From Burkholderiaceae bacterium (lineage in GTDB: Bacteria > Pseudomonadota > Gammaproteobacteria > Burkholderiales > Burkholderiaceae_B), in contig SCSG01000045.1 of assembly GCA_004322135.1 (NCBI GenBank), forward strand, positions 53,639 through 117,638: DNA of 64,000 nt, in the 5' to 3' direction. The notes under the pieces were generated by a model. The model was not told the DNA's origin and ran no database searches. It saw only the letters and a list, made by a program, of their open reading frames with translations. Both the position numbers and the translations under genes were made by a program. Position 1 is the stretch's first letter. The number at the start of each line of letters is the position of its first letter. This document shows positions 35,829 to 44,650 of the stretch, piece by piece.

Positions 35829-36602
35829 ATGGCACGGCTGGCAAATAAAAGGGCCCTGATTACGGGCGGCGGGGCGGGGATTGGCGCTGCATGCGCGCGT
35901 CTGTTCTGTGCCGAAGGGGCGGCCGTTACCTTGGTGGACGCCAACGAAGACGCGTTGCTTGCAACGGTGCAAAGCTTGCGTGCCGAGATACCGGGCGCGC
36001 AGGTCGCGCACTGTGTGGCCGACGTGGCCGACGCCGCGCAGACTGCAAAGGCGGTAGCGCTTGCCGTGCAGGCTCACGGTGGTCTGGACATTCTGGTGAA
36101 CAACGCGGCAATGCGTAATTATTCGACGCTGGATCGGGCAAGCCCCGAAGAATGGCGCGCCATCATCAACGTCAATCTGGTCGGCTGTGCCAGTTACTGC
36201 CGCGAAGCCCTTCCCCATTTGCGCCGCTCGGGCAAGAGCAGCATTGTGAACGTGTCTTCCTGCTACGCCTTGGTTGGCCGCAAGGGCATGGGGCTTTACG
36301 ACACCACCAAGGCCGGCCAACTTGCCTTGACGCGCACGCTGGCCCACGAAGAGGCCGCGCACGGTGTGCGCGCCAACGTCGTGTGCCCGGGTTCAACCCT
36401 GACGGACTTCCACGTGTCGCGTGCAACCGCCAAAGGGAAAAGCGTTGAACAACTCAAGTCCGAACGGCACGACACATCGTTGCTGGGACGCTGGGCCGAG
36501 CCGCAAGAAATAGCATGGCCCATATTGTGGCTGGCTTCTGACGAGGCGTCTTTTATTACCGGCGCCACCTTTGCGGTGGATGGCGGCTTGTCGGCCATGT
36601 AG
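35829..36602 (+). CDS. Short-chain dehydrogenase/reductase
   Basis: A 257-aa classical SDR. It has TGGGAGIG (about 14-21), NNAAMRN, catalytic Ser in VNVSSCYAL, the pair YDTTK (about 155-159) and a C-terminal GATFAVDGGLSAM. ATG 35829 follows AGGAATTCT at good spacing; the GTG at 35808 lacks support. It is 113 bp after the oxygenase, may be in its transcript and probably oxidises the hydroxylated product. A terminator hairpin lies after it. Confidence 0.9.
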   Translation: MARLANKRALITGGGAGIGAACARLFCAEGAAVTLVDANEDALLATVQSLRAEIPGAQVAHCVADVADAAQTAKAVALAVQAHGGLDILVNNAAMRNYSTLDRASPEEWRAIINVNLVGCASYCREALPHLRRSGKSSIVNVSSCYALVGRKGMGLYDTTKAGQLALTRTLAHEEAAHGVRANVVCPGSTLTDFHVSRATAKGKSVEQLKSERHDTSLLGRWAEPQEIAWPILWLASDEASFITGATFAVDGGLSAM

Positions 36603-36666
36603 CTTTGCCGTGCCCGGCGTAACGACGACCGGCACGCCTGCGTTGGAAAACTAAGGGTAATCACGG

Positions 36667-36700
36667 GCTTCCCACGTATTGCGCGTTGGGGAGCTTTTCT
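36667..36700 (+). terminator. Rho-independent terminator after the oxygenase-SDR unit
   Basis: GCTTCCC (36667-36673) pairs with GGGGAGC (36688-36694), seven pairs including one G-T, across a 14-base loop, and is followed by TTTTCTTT. It separates the oxygenase/SDR pair from the opine-dehydrogenase operon. Confidence 0.65.
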
Positions 36701-36710
36701 TTACTGTGTA

Positions 36711-36724
36711 TATGCAAGTGCATA
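36711..36724. promoter_or_regulatory. Candidate MarR operator upstream of the opine-dehydrogenase operon
   Basis: TATGCA-AG-TGCATA is a perfect 14-bp inverted repeat located 72 bp before the ATG of the first gene and just ahead of a plausible -10 (TAAAGT/TATAGC around 36750-36760). MarR proteins bind short palindromes of this kind, and a MarR gene ends this operon. The regulator assignment is inferred. Confidence 0.5.
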
Positions 36725-36796
36725 GATCAAAGGCAGCGCACGCAGCGCTGTGTAAAGTATAGCCGGTCATCGCAGCCGGCCCCAACGGAGGTCAGG

Positions 36797-37873
36797 ATGG
36801 AAATTGCTGTACTTGGAGGCGGGCATGGCTGTTATGCGGCGGCCGCAGACTTAAGCGAACAGGGGCACACGGTGCGCTTCTGGCGCCGCAATGCGCAAGC
36901 ATTGCAGTCGCTGGCACAAAACCCCGTCATTCACCTCAAGGACAGCCAGGGCGAACGCGATATCCGCATCGCCAAAGTGTGCGCGCATATCGGCGATGCC
37001 GTTGCGGGCGCTCAACTCATCCTTATTCCGTCCCCTGCCGTTGCCCAACTGGATATCGCCCGTGCGCTGGCTCCGTATCTGGAAGACGGTCAGGTGGTGT
37101 ACCTGCCGCCTGGCACCTTTGGCAGCTACATCATGAGTGAAGTCGTGCGGGCCGAAGGCAACCATGCCGAAGTAACGTGGGCGGAAACCGGCACGCTGCC
37201 ATGGCTGGTGCGCAAGCACGGGCCAGCCAGTGTCGCCATTACCATGCGCGCCACGCGCCTGCCCACGGGGGCGTATCCCGCCAAGCGTTCCGCGCACGCC
37301 ATGGAAGTCATCGGACAGGCGTTTTCCAGTGTCGAACCCTGCGAGGACGCCTTGTCGGGGGCGCTGATGAACGCCGGCCCCATCATTCATCCGCCCTTGA
37401 TTATCATGAATGCCGCGCCGCTTCAGCATTTTGAAGCCTGGGACATTCACAACGAGGGCACGCAACCCGCCGTCAGGTCAGTAACCAGCAAGCTCGACAA
37501 CGAGCGCATTGCCATTCGCGAGGCCATCGGATACAAGGCGCCGCATTTCCCATTGTCCGACCACTACGAGAACGATCAATGGATGTACGGCGACTCGCAC
37601 AGCAAGCTTGTCGACAGCGGCGACTGGCGAGAGAAGATTGACCTGCACACGCATCGCTATATGACGGAAGACACCATGCTTGGCCTGGCCTTTCTGGTGT
37701 CCGTCGCGGGCTGGGCAGACTGCGACGCGCCGGTGGCCAGCGGCCTGCTGGCCATTGCCGGCGGCATCGTCGGCCGTGATCTGCGTTTTGGCGAGCGTTC
37801 GCTCGCCGCGCTTGGGCTGGCCCATCTGTCGCGCGACGATCTGCGTGCGTTGCTAGTTAGCGGGAGGCCGTGA
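36797..37873 (+). CDS. NAD/NADP octopine/nopaline dehydrogenase family protein
   Basis: A 358-aa protein starting at ATG 36797 behind a strong GGAGGTCAGG. The NAD-binding start is MEIAVLGGGHGCYAAAADL. The C-terminal opine dehydrogenase domain contains GALMNAGPIIHPPLIIMNAA and the conserved HYENDQWMYG region. Opine dehydrogenases reductively condense an amino acid with a 2-oxo acid, or run in reverse to release them. In this operon, with a hydroxyacyl-CoA-dehydrogenase-like protein and an importer, a catabolic direction is plausible. It overlaps the next gene by one base (TGATG). Confidence 0.87.
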   Translation: MEIAVLGGGHGCYAAAADLSEQGHTVRFWRRNAQALQSLAQNPVIHLKDSQGERDIRIAKVCAHIGDAVAGAQLILIPSPAVAQLDIARALAPYLEDGQVVYLPPGTFGSYIMSEVVRAEGNHAEVTWAETGTLPWLVRKHGPASVAITMRATRLPTGAYPAKRSAHAMEVIGQAFSSVEPCEDALSGALMNAGPIIHPPLIIMNAAPLQHFEAWDIHNEGTQPAVRSVTSKLDNERIAIREAIGYKAPHFPLSDHYENDQWMYGDSHSKLVDSGDWREKIDLHTHRYMTEDTMLGLAFLVSVAGWADCDAPVASGLLAIAGGIVGRDLRFGERSLAALGLAHLSRDDLRALLVSGRP

Positions 37874-38883
37874 TGGCACCTGCAGCATCCACGGGTGCCA
37901 TCGTAGCCATCGGCGCCGGCCGCATGGGCCGGGGTATTGCGCTGGCGTATGCCATTCATGGCAAGGCGGCCGCCATCGTCGACTTCAAGGAGCGTACGCC
38001 CGAGCAATACCGGCAATTGCAAGACAGCATTCACAACGAAATCCAGCTTACTCTGGAGCAGTTGGCCGATCTGGGCATGTTCACACCGAGCCTCATTGAA
38101 GGGTATCGGAAGCTCATCAGCGTTCACCCCGTGCACGAAGCCGCCCAGGTTCTGGCGGCCGCGCATGTCGTGTACGAAGGGGTTACCGAAACCCAGGAAG
38201 CCAAGCGCGACGCACTGGGGCGCATTGGCAAGCTTGTGCCCGATGACGCCATCATTGCGTCGTGCACTTCCACGATGCTGGCTTCCGACCTTGCTGGCAT
38301 GGTGCATCGGCCGCAACGCTTCATGAATGCGCACTGGCTCAATCCCGCGTACCTGATTCCACTGGTTGAAATCAGTGCGCACGAAGGCGCCGACGCGCAG
38401 GCCGTGCAGGCATTGAAGGACAGCCTGAAAGCCATTGGCAAAGTACCCGTGCAATGCAGTTGCAGTCCCGGGTACATTGTGCCGCGCCTGCAGTCGCTCA
38501 TCATGAACGAAGCCGCGCGCATGGTCGAAGAAAAAGTTGCCACGCCCGAGGAAATCGATCTGGCAACGCGCTATGGCCTGGGTTTTCGATTCGCGGCCAT
38601 CGGCGTACTGGAATTCATCGATTACGGCGGTAACGACATCCTGTTCCACGCCAATAACTATCTCGCCAAAAACCTCGACGCGAACCGTTATGCCATGCCA
38701 GACATCGTCCGGCAGTATATGCAGGAAGGCAAAATCGGTTTGCGCTCGGCGAGTGGGTTTCTTTCGTACGAGGGGGTAGACCTTGAAGCATATCGGCGCG
38801 ATGTACTGGCCAGAGTCCTGGGAATGTCACGGCACTTCGGCCTGGTTCAAAACGCTACTTCCAATGAGGAAAAAGGAGACTGA
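37873..38883 (+). CDS. 3-hydroxyacyl-CoA dehydrogenase-like NAD-dependent dehydrogenase
   Basis: A 336-aa single-domain-pair protein. NAD motif GAIVAIGAGRMGRGIALAYA is at the start. A catalytic-region variant NAHWLNPAYLIPLVEI (about 151-166) corresponds to HFFNPP in true 3-hydroxyacyl-CoA dehydrogenases. A C-terminal 3HCDH domain has GLGFRFAAIGVLEFIDYGG. The altered active-site block (H-W-L-N) resembles family members that oxidise non-CoA 3-hydroxy acids such as L-gulonate or carnitine, so a CoA substrate is uncertain. Translation is coupled to the opine-dehydrogenase gene. Confidence 0.82.
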   Translation: MAPAASTGAIVAIGAGRMGRGIALAYAIHGKAAAIVDFKERTPEQYRQLQDSIHNEIQLTLEQLADLGMFTPSLIEGYRKLISVHPVHEAAQVLAAAHVVYEGVTETQEAKRDALGRIGKLVPDDAIIASCTSTMLASDLAGMVHRPQRFMNAHWLNPAYLIPLVEISAHEGADAQAVQALKDSLKAIGKVPVQCSCSPGYIVPRLQSLIMNEAARMVEEKVATPEEIDLATRYGLGFRFAAIGVLEFIDYGGNDILFHANNYLAKNLDANRYAMPDIVRQYMQEGKIGLRSASGFLSYEGVDLEAYRRDVLARVLGMSRHFGLVQNATSNEEKGD

Positions 38884-38886
38884 ATA

Positions 38887-39879
38887 ATGAAAAAATCTGT
38901 GCACGTAATGTTGGCCGCTCTGGCTACGACGATTGTGGCGGCGCCAACCGTGCCAGCCGTGGCGGCCGATGTGCCCGAGCTGAGTGTGGGCTGGACCATC
39001 CCCGCCGAACAGGCCAAGTACCTGATGATGAAGCGCCCCGAGATGTTCCCCGACCTGGGCAAGAAATACACCATCAAGTGGACCCAGTTTCAAGGCACCT
39101 CGCCCATGGTTCAGGCCATGCGCGCCAATGTCCTGAATTGTTCGACCATGGCCCCCATGTCGCTGGCGCAAGGCTACCTGGAAAGCGGGCTAAGGGCCTA
39201 CATCGTGGCACAGCACGTTTATGAAAAGAAGGGGTACTTCAACGTGTACTGGGCCGTGAAGGCCGACAGCCCCATAAAAAGCGCGGCCGACCTCAAGGGC
39301 AAAGTGCTGGGCACCAATGCCTACGGCTCGGGCGTTTACTTCAACCTCGTGCTGTGGCTTGAAAAGAACGGCCTCGACCCCAAGAAGGACGTGAAGATCG
39401 TTGAAACCGGCTTCCCTCCCATGGCCGACGCCATTCGTTCCGGGCGCATCGATCTGGGCACCATGGTCCAGCCTTTCGCGCTGCTTTCGCAGGAAAAAGG
39501 CGGTTTGCGCGAGCTCGCGTCGCAGGCCGACATCCAATCGCCGCAAGTGCAGATCTTCGAGGGCTGCAGCCAGGATTACACCAACGCACACCCCGAGGTC
39601 GTCAAGGCGTACGTCAAGGATTTGCAGCGTGCCATGACCATGGTGCAGGCCGACCACAAGCTGGCCGTTACCGTGTCATCCGAAGTGAACCGCGCACCTG
39701 TTGCCCTGCTCAGCAAGTATCTGATGACCAACAAGGACTTCGCGCGTGACGACGACATGAAGCCCAACCTGGCTTCCATTCAGGAAACCTGGAACCTCTA
39801 TTACAAGGCAGGGTTCCTGTCGAAAGCCCTGAACATCAACGACTTCGTCCGTAAAGACACCATCGCGCCCATAAAATGA
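38887..39879 (+). CDS. ABC transporter substrate-binding protein, taurine/nitrate/sulfonate type
   Basis: A 330-aa periplasmic binding protein of the NMT1/SsuA/TauA class. The signal peptide is VMLAALATTIVAAPTVPAVAA-DV. Mature motifs are LSVGWTIPAEQAKYLM, KGKVLGTNAYGSGVYFNLVLWLEKNGLDPKKD and GFPPMADAIRSGRID. GGAG precedes the ATG, 3 bp after the previous gene. It is the binding component for the three following ABC genes. The ligand is probably the substrate of the two upstream dehydrogenases. Confidence 0.9.
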   Translation: MKKSVHVMLAALATTIVAAPTVPAVAADVPELSVGWTIPAEQAKYLMMKRPEMFPDLGKKYTIKWTQFQGTSPMVQAMRANVLNCSTMAPMSLAQGYLESGLRAYIVAQHVYEKKGYFNVYWAVKADSPIKSAADLKGKVLGTNAYGSGVYFNLVLWLEKNGLDPKKDVKIVETGFPPMADAIRSGRIDLGTMVQPFALLSQEKGGLRELASQADIQSPQVQIFEGCSQDYTNAHPEVVKAYVKDLQRAMTMVQADHKLAVTVSSEVNRAPVALLSKYLMTNKDFARDDDMKPNLASIQETWNLYYKAGFLSKALNINDFVRKDTIAPIK

Positions 39880-40640
39880 TTCACATCGAGCAACTGGGCA
39901 AAACGTTTCAAACGTCGCGGGGTACGCCACACACGGCCATCCAGGACATTTCCCTGGATGTGCCCGAAGGGCAGTTTGTGTCCATCCTGGGCCCCAGCGG
40001 CTGTGGCAAAAGCACGTTGCTGTATATGGTGGGCGGGTTCGAGCAAGTCACCGCCGGGCAAATCCAGGTGAATGGCAAAGCGGTTCAGGGCCCCGGCCCG
40101 GACCGCGGCCCGGTCTTCCAGGAGTATGCACTGTTTCCCTGGAAGACGGTGCTTGGCAACGTGGCGTACGGCCTGCGCGAGCAGGGCGTTTCGCGCCGCG
40201 AGGCCGAGGCGCGCGCCATGGTGTGGCTGGAAAAAGTCAAACTCAAAGACTATGCGCATTTCTATCCGCGCGAGTTGTCGGGCGGCATGCGCCAGCGTGC
40301 GGCCATTGCCCGTACTCTGGCGTACGAACCCAAGATCCTGCTCATGGACGAGCCGTTTGGCGCGCTGGATGCGCACACGCGGCTTACCCTGCAGGCCGAA
40401 CTGCTGTCGTTGTGGGAGCAACTGCACAACACGGTTCTGTTCGTTACCCACAGTGTGGATGAGGCCGTGTATCTGTCTGACCGCGTGGTGGTATTGACGG
40501 GCACTCCGGGCCGGGTCCGCGAGATTGTTTCCGTAGAATTGCCGCGCCCACGCGTGCGTGCCGAACTATTGCGCAATCAGACGTATCAGGAGTACATCAT
40601 TCGGCTGGAGGGCTTGCTGGTAGCCGAGGCGCATGCATGA
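39876..40640 (+). CDS. ABC transporter ATP-binding protein, TauB/SsuB type
   Basis: A 254-aa ATPase. Walker A GPSGCGKST (about 38-46), Q-loop QEYALFPW, signature LSGGMRQRA (about 139), Walker B ILLMDEPFGALDA and switch FVTHSVDEAVYL identify the nitrate/sulfonate/taurine subfamily. The start overlaps the binding-protein stop by 4 bases. Confidence 0.93.
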   Translation: MIHIEQLGKTFQTSRGTPHTAIQDISLDVPEGQFVSILGPSGCGKSTLLYMVGGFEQVTAGQIQVNGKAVQGPGPDRGPVFQEYALFPWKTVLGNVAYGLREQGVSRREAEARAMVWLEKVKLKDYAHFYPRELSGGMRQRAAIARTLAYEPKILLMDEPFGALDAHTRLTLQAELLSLWEQLHNTVLFVTHSVDEAVYLSDRVVVLTGTPGRVREIVSVELPRPRVRAELLRNQTYQEYIIRLEGLLVAEAHA

Positions 40641-41511
40641 TTTTCCAACAACTGGCGCTGCGCCCGGAGCGGCGGGCATGAACGCACCAACGAATTCCAC
40701 GCCTGAAGCAACCGCTGAAACGACCGCCAGATCAGCCGCCGCGTGGTACGAGAATTCCGCATTGGCCATGGCGCTGGTCGTGTTGTTGCTGGGTGGACTG
40801 TGGGCGCTGGCTGCCTGGTGGCTGGGGTTCAGTTCCTTTCCGGGGCCGGTGGATGCGCTGCGCGCCTTGCCGGCTCTGCTGTTCGATCCCAACGCTTTGC
40901 TGGCAATGGCCATGTCGCTTGGCCGCATGGCCATAGGTTATGTGTGGGCACTGGTGTTTGCCGTTCCGCTCGGGCTGGCCATGGGCCGCAGTCAGTTCGT
41001 GCATGACCTCATTCATCCGCTGGCTTCGCTGTCGTACCCCATGCCCAAGGCGGCGCTCATGCCCATTCTCATGCTGTGGTTCGGCCTGGGCAGTTTCTCG
41101 AAAATTCTGGTCATCGCCATGGGGGTCAGCCTGCCCATGCTGTATCACAGCTGCTTGGGCGCAAGCCGCGTTGAAAACAAACTCGTCTGGACGGCGCAGG
41201 CCATGGGCATGAAGGCTGTGGCGCGCCTCTTTCGTGTCGTGCTGCCGGCGGCGCTGCCCGAGATCCTCATTGGCTGCCGCGTCGGCGTCATTATGGCGCT
41301 TATCGTCATGGTGTCGTCCGAAATGATCGCGCGCCAGGAGGGCGTGGGGAACCTGCTGTTCACTTCCATGGATATGGCGCAGTACTCGTCGGTCTATGCG
41401 GTGATTCTTATTCTGGCCGTGATGGGGGTGGTGTTGAACTGGCTGTTCGAAAAAGTGCGCCGTTACCTGACGCGTTGGGCTGAATCGGTGGATGACAATG
41501 CGCTGCGCTGA
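40633..41511 (+). CDS. ABC transporter permease 1, taurine/nitrate type
   Basis: A 292-aa inner-membrane permease (BPD_transp_1). The first 35 residues are hydrophilic. Five to six helices follow, with the EAA-like loop near 180 (VWTAQAMGMKAVARLFRVVLPAALPEILIG). The start overlaps the ATPase gene by 8 bases, and an internal ATG at MNAPTNST is an alternative. It pairs with the next gene as a heterodimeric channel. Confidence 0.9.
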   Translation: MHDFPTTGAAPGAAGMNAPTNSTPEATAETTARSAAAWYENSALAMALVVLLLGGLWALAAWWLGFSSFPGPVDALRALPALLFDPNALLAMAMSLGRMAIGYVWALVFAVPLGLAMGRSQFVHDLIHPLASLSYPMPKAALMPILMLWFGLGSFSKILVIAMGVSLPMLYHSCLGASRVENKLVWTAQAMGMKAVARLFRVVLPAALPEILIGCRVGVIMALIVMVSSEMIARQEGVGNLLFTSMDMAQYSSVYAVILILAVMGVVLNWLFEKVRRYLTRWAESVDDNALR

Positions 41512-42268
41512 AGCTGTGGCACGAATCACGCTTGGGCATGCCAAACGCGTGTTGTCGCCTGTGGTGGTTCTGCTGGTGTGGGAGGCTGTAAGCCGTCTTG
41601 GCTGGGTCGACCCGCAACTGTTGCCGGCACCCACGTCCGTGGCCCTGCGGCTGGTGCAAATTGCATCGGGCATTGAGTTCTGGAACAACTTTGCCATTAC
41701 GTTGTACCGGCTCGTGATAAGCATGATCATCGCCGTCATTCTTGGTGTCGTGCTGGGCCTGGGGGCGCAGTTGTCGCGCCTTAGCGCCGCCATGCTCGAC
41801 GCCTTCGTGCGTCTGATAGCACCTATTCCAAAAATAGCCTTGTATCCCGCACTGATCCTTGTCCTGGGTTTTGAAAACTCGTCCAAGGTAACGCTGGTTG
41901 TCGCCGATGCCATGTTCCCGGTGTTGATGGCCACCTGGGCTGCGGCGCGCTCGGTGGATCAAAAGCTTATCTGGTCGGCCCGCGCGGCCGGAACCAGCCG
42001 GGCGGGCTGCTTGTGGAAAATTACGCTCCCGGCCATCGTGCCCACCATCCTTGCCGGCGTGCGTGTGTCGGGCGTTATTGCCTGCGTCGTCGTCTTCCTG
42101 GCCGAGATGATTGCTTCGACGGACGGCCTGGGCCACATGCTGACCATGGCGGCACGCGCATACAAAACGGTTGATATGTTCGTGCCGCTGGTGTGGATCT
42201 GCGCCATCGGACTCAGCCTGAATGGCTTTATCGGTTACGTGCAGCGCAAGCTGGATCACGGTGGTTAA
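41492..42268 (+). CDS. ABC transporter permease 2, taurine/nitrate type
   Basis: A 258-aa inner-membrane permease. Helices begin near residue 20 (VLSPVVVLLVWEAV), and the EAA loop is IWSARAAGTSRAGCLWKITLPAIVPTILAG. It overlaps permease 1 by 20 bases. Two distinct permeases in one importer of this family is less common than a homodimer. Confidence 0.9.
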   Translation: MTMRCAEAVARITLGHAKRVLSPVVVLLVWEAVSRLGWVDPQLLPAPTSVALRLVQIASGIEFWNNFAITLYRLVISMIIAVILGVVLGLGAQLSRLSAAMLDAFVRLIAPIPKIALYPALILVLGFENSSKVTLVVADAMFPVLMATWAAARSVDQKLIWSARAAGTSRAGCLWKITLPAIVPTILAGVRVSGVIACVVVFLAEMIASTDGLGHMLTMAARAYKTVDMFVPLVWICAIGLSLNGFIGYVQRKLDHGG

Positions 42269-42295
42269 ATTTCAGCGACGAATTAGGGGAGCGTC

Positions 42296-42808
42296 ATGCG
42301 TTCATTGAATCACGGTGCGCTGCGACAGTTGCCGCAGGTGCAGGAAGAACGGCTTGCAGAAGAACCATGGCGGGCCTATCAGGGCCATGAAACCTTCATG
42401 CCCTATTTGATCAACCGTTCCACTGCGGCGTTGAATGCCGACTTCCAGTTGTTGCTGCGCGAGCATCACATGACCTTGCTGCATTGGCGTGTGCTGGCTT
42501 TCCTTAGCGAAACCGATGGCCTGGGCGTCAGCGCGCTGGCCAGCGTGACCGACGTCGATCAGGCCACCCTGTCGCGCGCGCTGACCGTCATGGAGAACGC
42601 CGGCTACATCGCGCGCAAGGCCAACCCCTCCGACCACCGCATGGTCGTCATCAAAATCCTTACTGCGGGGGTAAAGCAGTTCCGCCACGTCTTGCCGCTT
42701 GCCTGGAAAATCTACGAGCGCGCCGTGCGTGGGCTTACCGAGCAAGAACAGTTGCTGTTGCACGATTTGCTGAACCGCATACGCAACAATATGCAGGGGA
42801 CTCACTGA
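42296..42808 (+). CDS. MarR family transcriptional regulator
   Basis: A 170-aa winged-helix regulator. The DNA-binding region is LGVSALASVTDVDQATLSRALTVMENAGYIARKANPSDHRM, including the wing with DHR, preceded by HWRVLAFLSE. AGGGGAG precedes the ATG. As last gene of the importer operon it probably represses the operon through the palindrome at 36711 and is relieved by the substrate. That link is inferred. Confidence 0.92.
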   Translation: MRSLNHGALRQLPQVQEERLAEEPWRAYQGHETFMPYLINRSTAALNADFQLLLREHHMTLLHWRVLAFLSETDGLGVSALASVTDVDQATLSRALTVMENAGYIARKANPSDHRMVVIKILTAGVKQFRHVLPLAWKIYERAVRGLTEQEQLLLHDLLNRIRNNMQGTH

Positions 42809-42932
42809 ACAGCCCCCCATGCAATAATTCTGCCTGGTACACAGCTTTCTTCATCAAGACCCCAATGCAGATTCCAGGTTCTACAGGGCGCTGCCCGGCA
42901 ATGACTCAAACGCCGCACGCTATGGTGCGTGC

Positions 42933-44000
42933 ATGACACACAATGTGCCGGTTCGAGTCGCGGATTTAAGTACGTTCGACACCATCATCGACGCGCGCTC
43001 GCCTGCCGAATTTTCGTTGGACCACATCCCGGGCGCCATCAACTGTCCTGTTCTTGACGACGATGAACGGCGCATTGTTGGCACGCTGTATGCCCAGACG
43101 GGGGCGTTCGAAGCGCGGCGAGTGGGCGGTGCCATGGTGGCGGCCAACCTGGCACGTCATTTGCGTGAGCGGTTTTCCGAATATCCCGCAAGCTGGCGTC
43201 CCGCGGTGTATTGCTGGCGCGGCGGCATGCGTAGCGGCAGCATGGTGACGTGGCTGCGCCTGGTTGGTTGGGACGCCCAGCAACTGTCTGGCGGCTACAA
43301 AAGCTTTCGCCATCATGTTTTGCAGCAAATCGCCACACAGTGTCCAAGGCTGAAGCTGCAGGTCATTTGTGGTGCCACGGGCAGCGCCAAAACCCGCATT
43401 CTGCAGGCCCTTGCAGCCAGGGGTGAGCAGGTCCTGGATCTTGAGCAGTGCGCAAGCCACAAGGGGTCCCTGCTGGGTTCACTGCCCGGTGTCGAGCAGC
43501 CTTCGCAAAAGCGGTTCGAAACGCTGATTGTCAGCGCGTTGGAACCCATGAACCTGGAGCGTACCGTTTACATAGAAGGCGAAAGCGCCCGTATAGGCCG
43601 GCTGTCGGTGCCAGTGCCGCTGGTGCAGCGCATGCGCGAGGCCCCCTGCATAGAAATCGTTGCCACCAATAAGGCGCGTGTTGCCTATCTTCTGCGTGAC
43701 TACGCCTATCTTGGCGACGATCCCGGCGCGTTGTCCAATACCCTGGGCATGCTCAGGCAGATGCAGGGCGCCGAGACCGTGCAGCGCTGGCAGCAATGGG
43801 CCAGCCAAGGCAACCTGCCGCAGCTTTTCGAAGAACTTATCGTGCGGCATTACGACCCGCATTACCAAAACTCGCAAGCGCGCCATTTTCAAACCTGGGC
43901 GCAGCGCAAATCCATCCGCACGGACGACCTGTCCGATGCGGGCGTTGCGCGTGCTGCGGAAGAAATACTGGGTCTGTGTGTACGGCCGAAGTTAATCTAA
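42933..44000 (+). CDS. mnmH: tRNA 2-selenouridine(34) synthase
   Basis: A 355-aa protein (also called SelU/YbbB) that replaces sulfur with selenium, via geranylation, on 2-thiouridine at tRNA position 34. An N-terminal rhodanese domain carries the active Cys in YCWRGGMRSGS (about 94), and a P-loop domain has ICGATGSAKTR (about 146). The length is typical. No selD is seen in the window. It stands between the importer operon and the rhamnose genes without an obvious functional tie. Confidence 0.94.
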   Translation: MTHNVPVRVADLSTFDTIIDARSPAEFSLDHIPGAINCPVLDDDERRIVGTLYAQTGAFEARRVGGAMVAANLARHLRERFSEYPASWRPAVYCWRGGMRSGSMVTWLRLVGWDAQQLSGGYKSFRHHVLQQIATQCPRLKLQVICGATGSAKTRILQALAARGEQVLDLEQCASHKGSLLGSLPGVEQPSQKRFETLIVSALEPMNLERTVYIEGESARIGRLSVPVPLVQRMREAPCIEIVATNKARVAYLLRDYAYLGDDPGALSNTLGMLRQMQGAETVQRWQQWASQGNLPQLFEELIVRHYDPHYQNSQARHFQTWAQRKSIRTDDLSDAGVARAAEEILGLCVRPKLI

Positions 44001-44028
44001 AATAAGTTTTCAACGAAAACTGGCTCTC

Positions 44029-44604
44029 GTGTCCCTGACTGTCATTGACACCGCCCTGCCCGACGTCAAACTTATTGATCTGCGTGTTTTTCGCGACGAG
44101 CGTGGGGTCTTTCTGGAAAGCTTCCAGGCGCGGCAGTACGAAGCGCTGCTGGGGTTGCGCGCATCGTTCGTGCAAGACAATTACTCGCGTTCAAAACGCC
44201 ACGTTTTGCGTGGCCTGCATTTCCAGTGCAAGCACCCGCAAGGCAAGCTTGTTCGTGTCGTGCAGGGTGAAGTCTACGACGTGGTAGTGGATGTACGCCT
44301 GGCATCCCCCATGTTTGGGCGGTGGCAGGGTCTTGCCTTGTCGCACGCAAAGCCGCAGCAGTTGTGGATACCGCCTGGCTATGCGCATGGCTTCGTGGTG
44401 CTTTCCGATGAGGCCGGCGTCGAGTACAAGTGCACGGATTATTATCACCCCGAAGACGAGGCCTGCCTTAGCTGGGATGATCGCACGTTGGCGATAGACT
44501 GGCCGGTACGCGCGCCGGTGTTGTCGCCCAAAGACCGCCAGGGTCTTAGCCTGAAGGCGCTGCAAGAGACTGGAAAATTGCCTGTTGTCGCCGGGGCTTC
44601 GTAA
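44029..44604 (+). CDS. rfbC: dTDP-4-dehydrorhamnose 3,5-epimerase
   Basis: A 191-aa cupin epimerase of the dTDP-L-rhamnose pathway. Catalytic His is in LRGLHFQ (about 63), followed by QGKLVRVVQGEVYDVVVDVR and the Tyr-containing WIPPGYAHGFVVLS. The GTG at 44029 (SLTVIDTALPD) lies 28 bp after mnmH, with a weak ribosome-binding site. It is followed by rfbD and rfbB. The thymidylyltransferase gene rfbA is not in the window. Confidence 0.95.
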   Translation: MSLTVIDTALPDVKLIDLRVFRDERGVFLESFQARQYEALLGLRASFVQDNYSRSKRHVLRGLHFQCKHPQGKLVRVVQGEVYDVVVDVRLASPMFGRWQGLALSHAKPQQLWIPPGYAHGFVVLSDEAGVEYKCTDYYHPEDEACLSWDDRTLAIDWPVRAPVLSPKDRQGLSLKALQETGKLPVVAGAS

Positions 44605-44650
44605 TGGTTGTCGTCAATCATTGGGTTATCGCGGTACAGGGTGGCACGTC

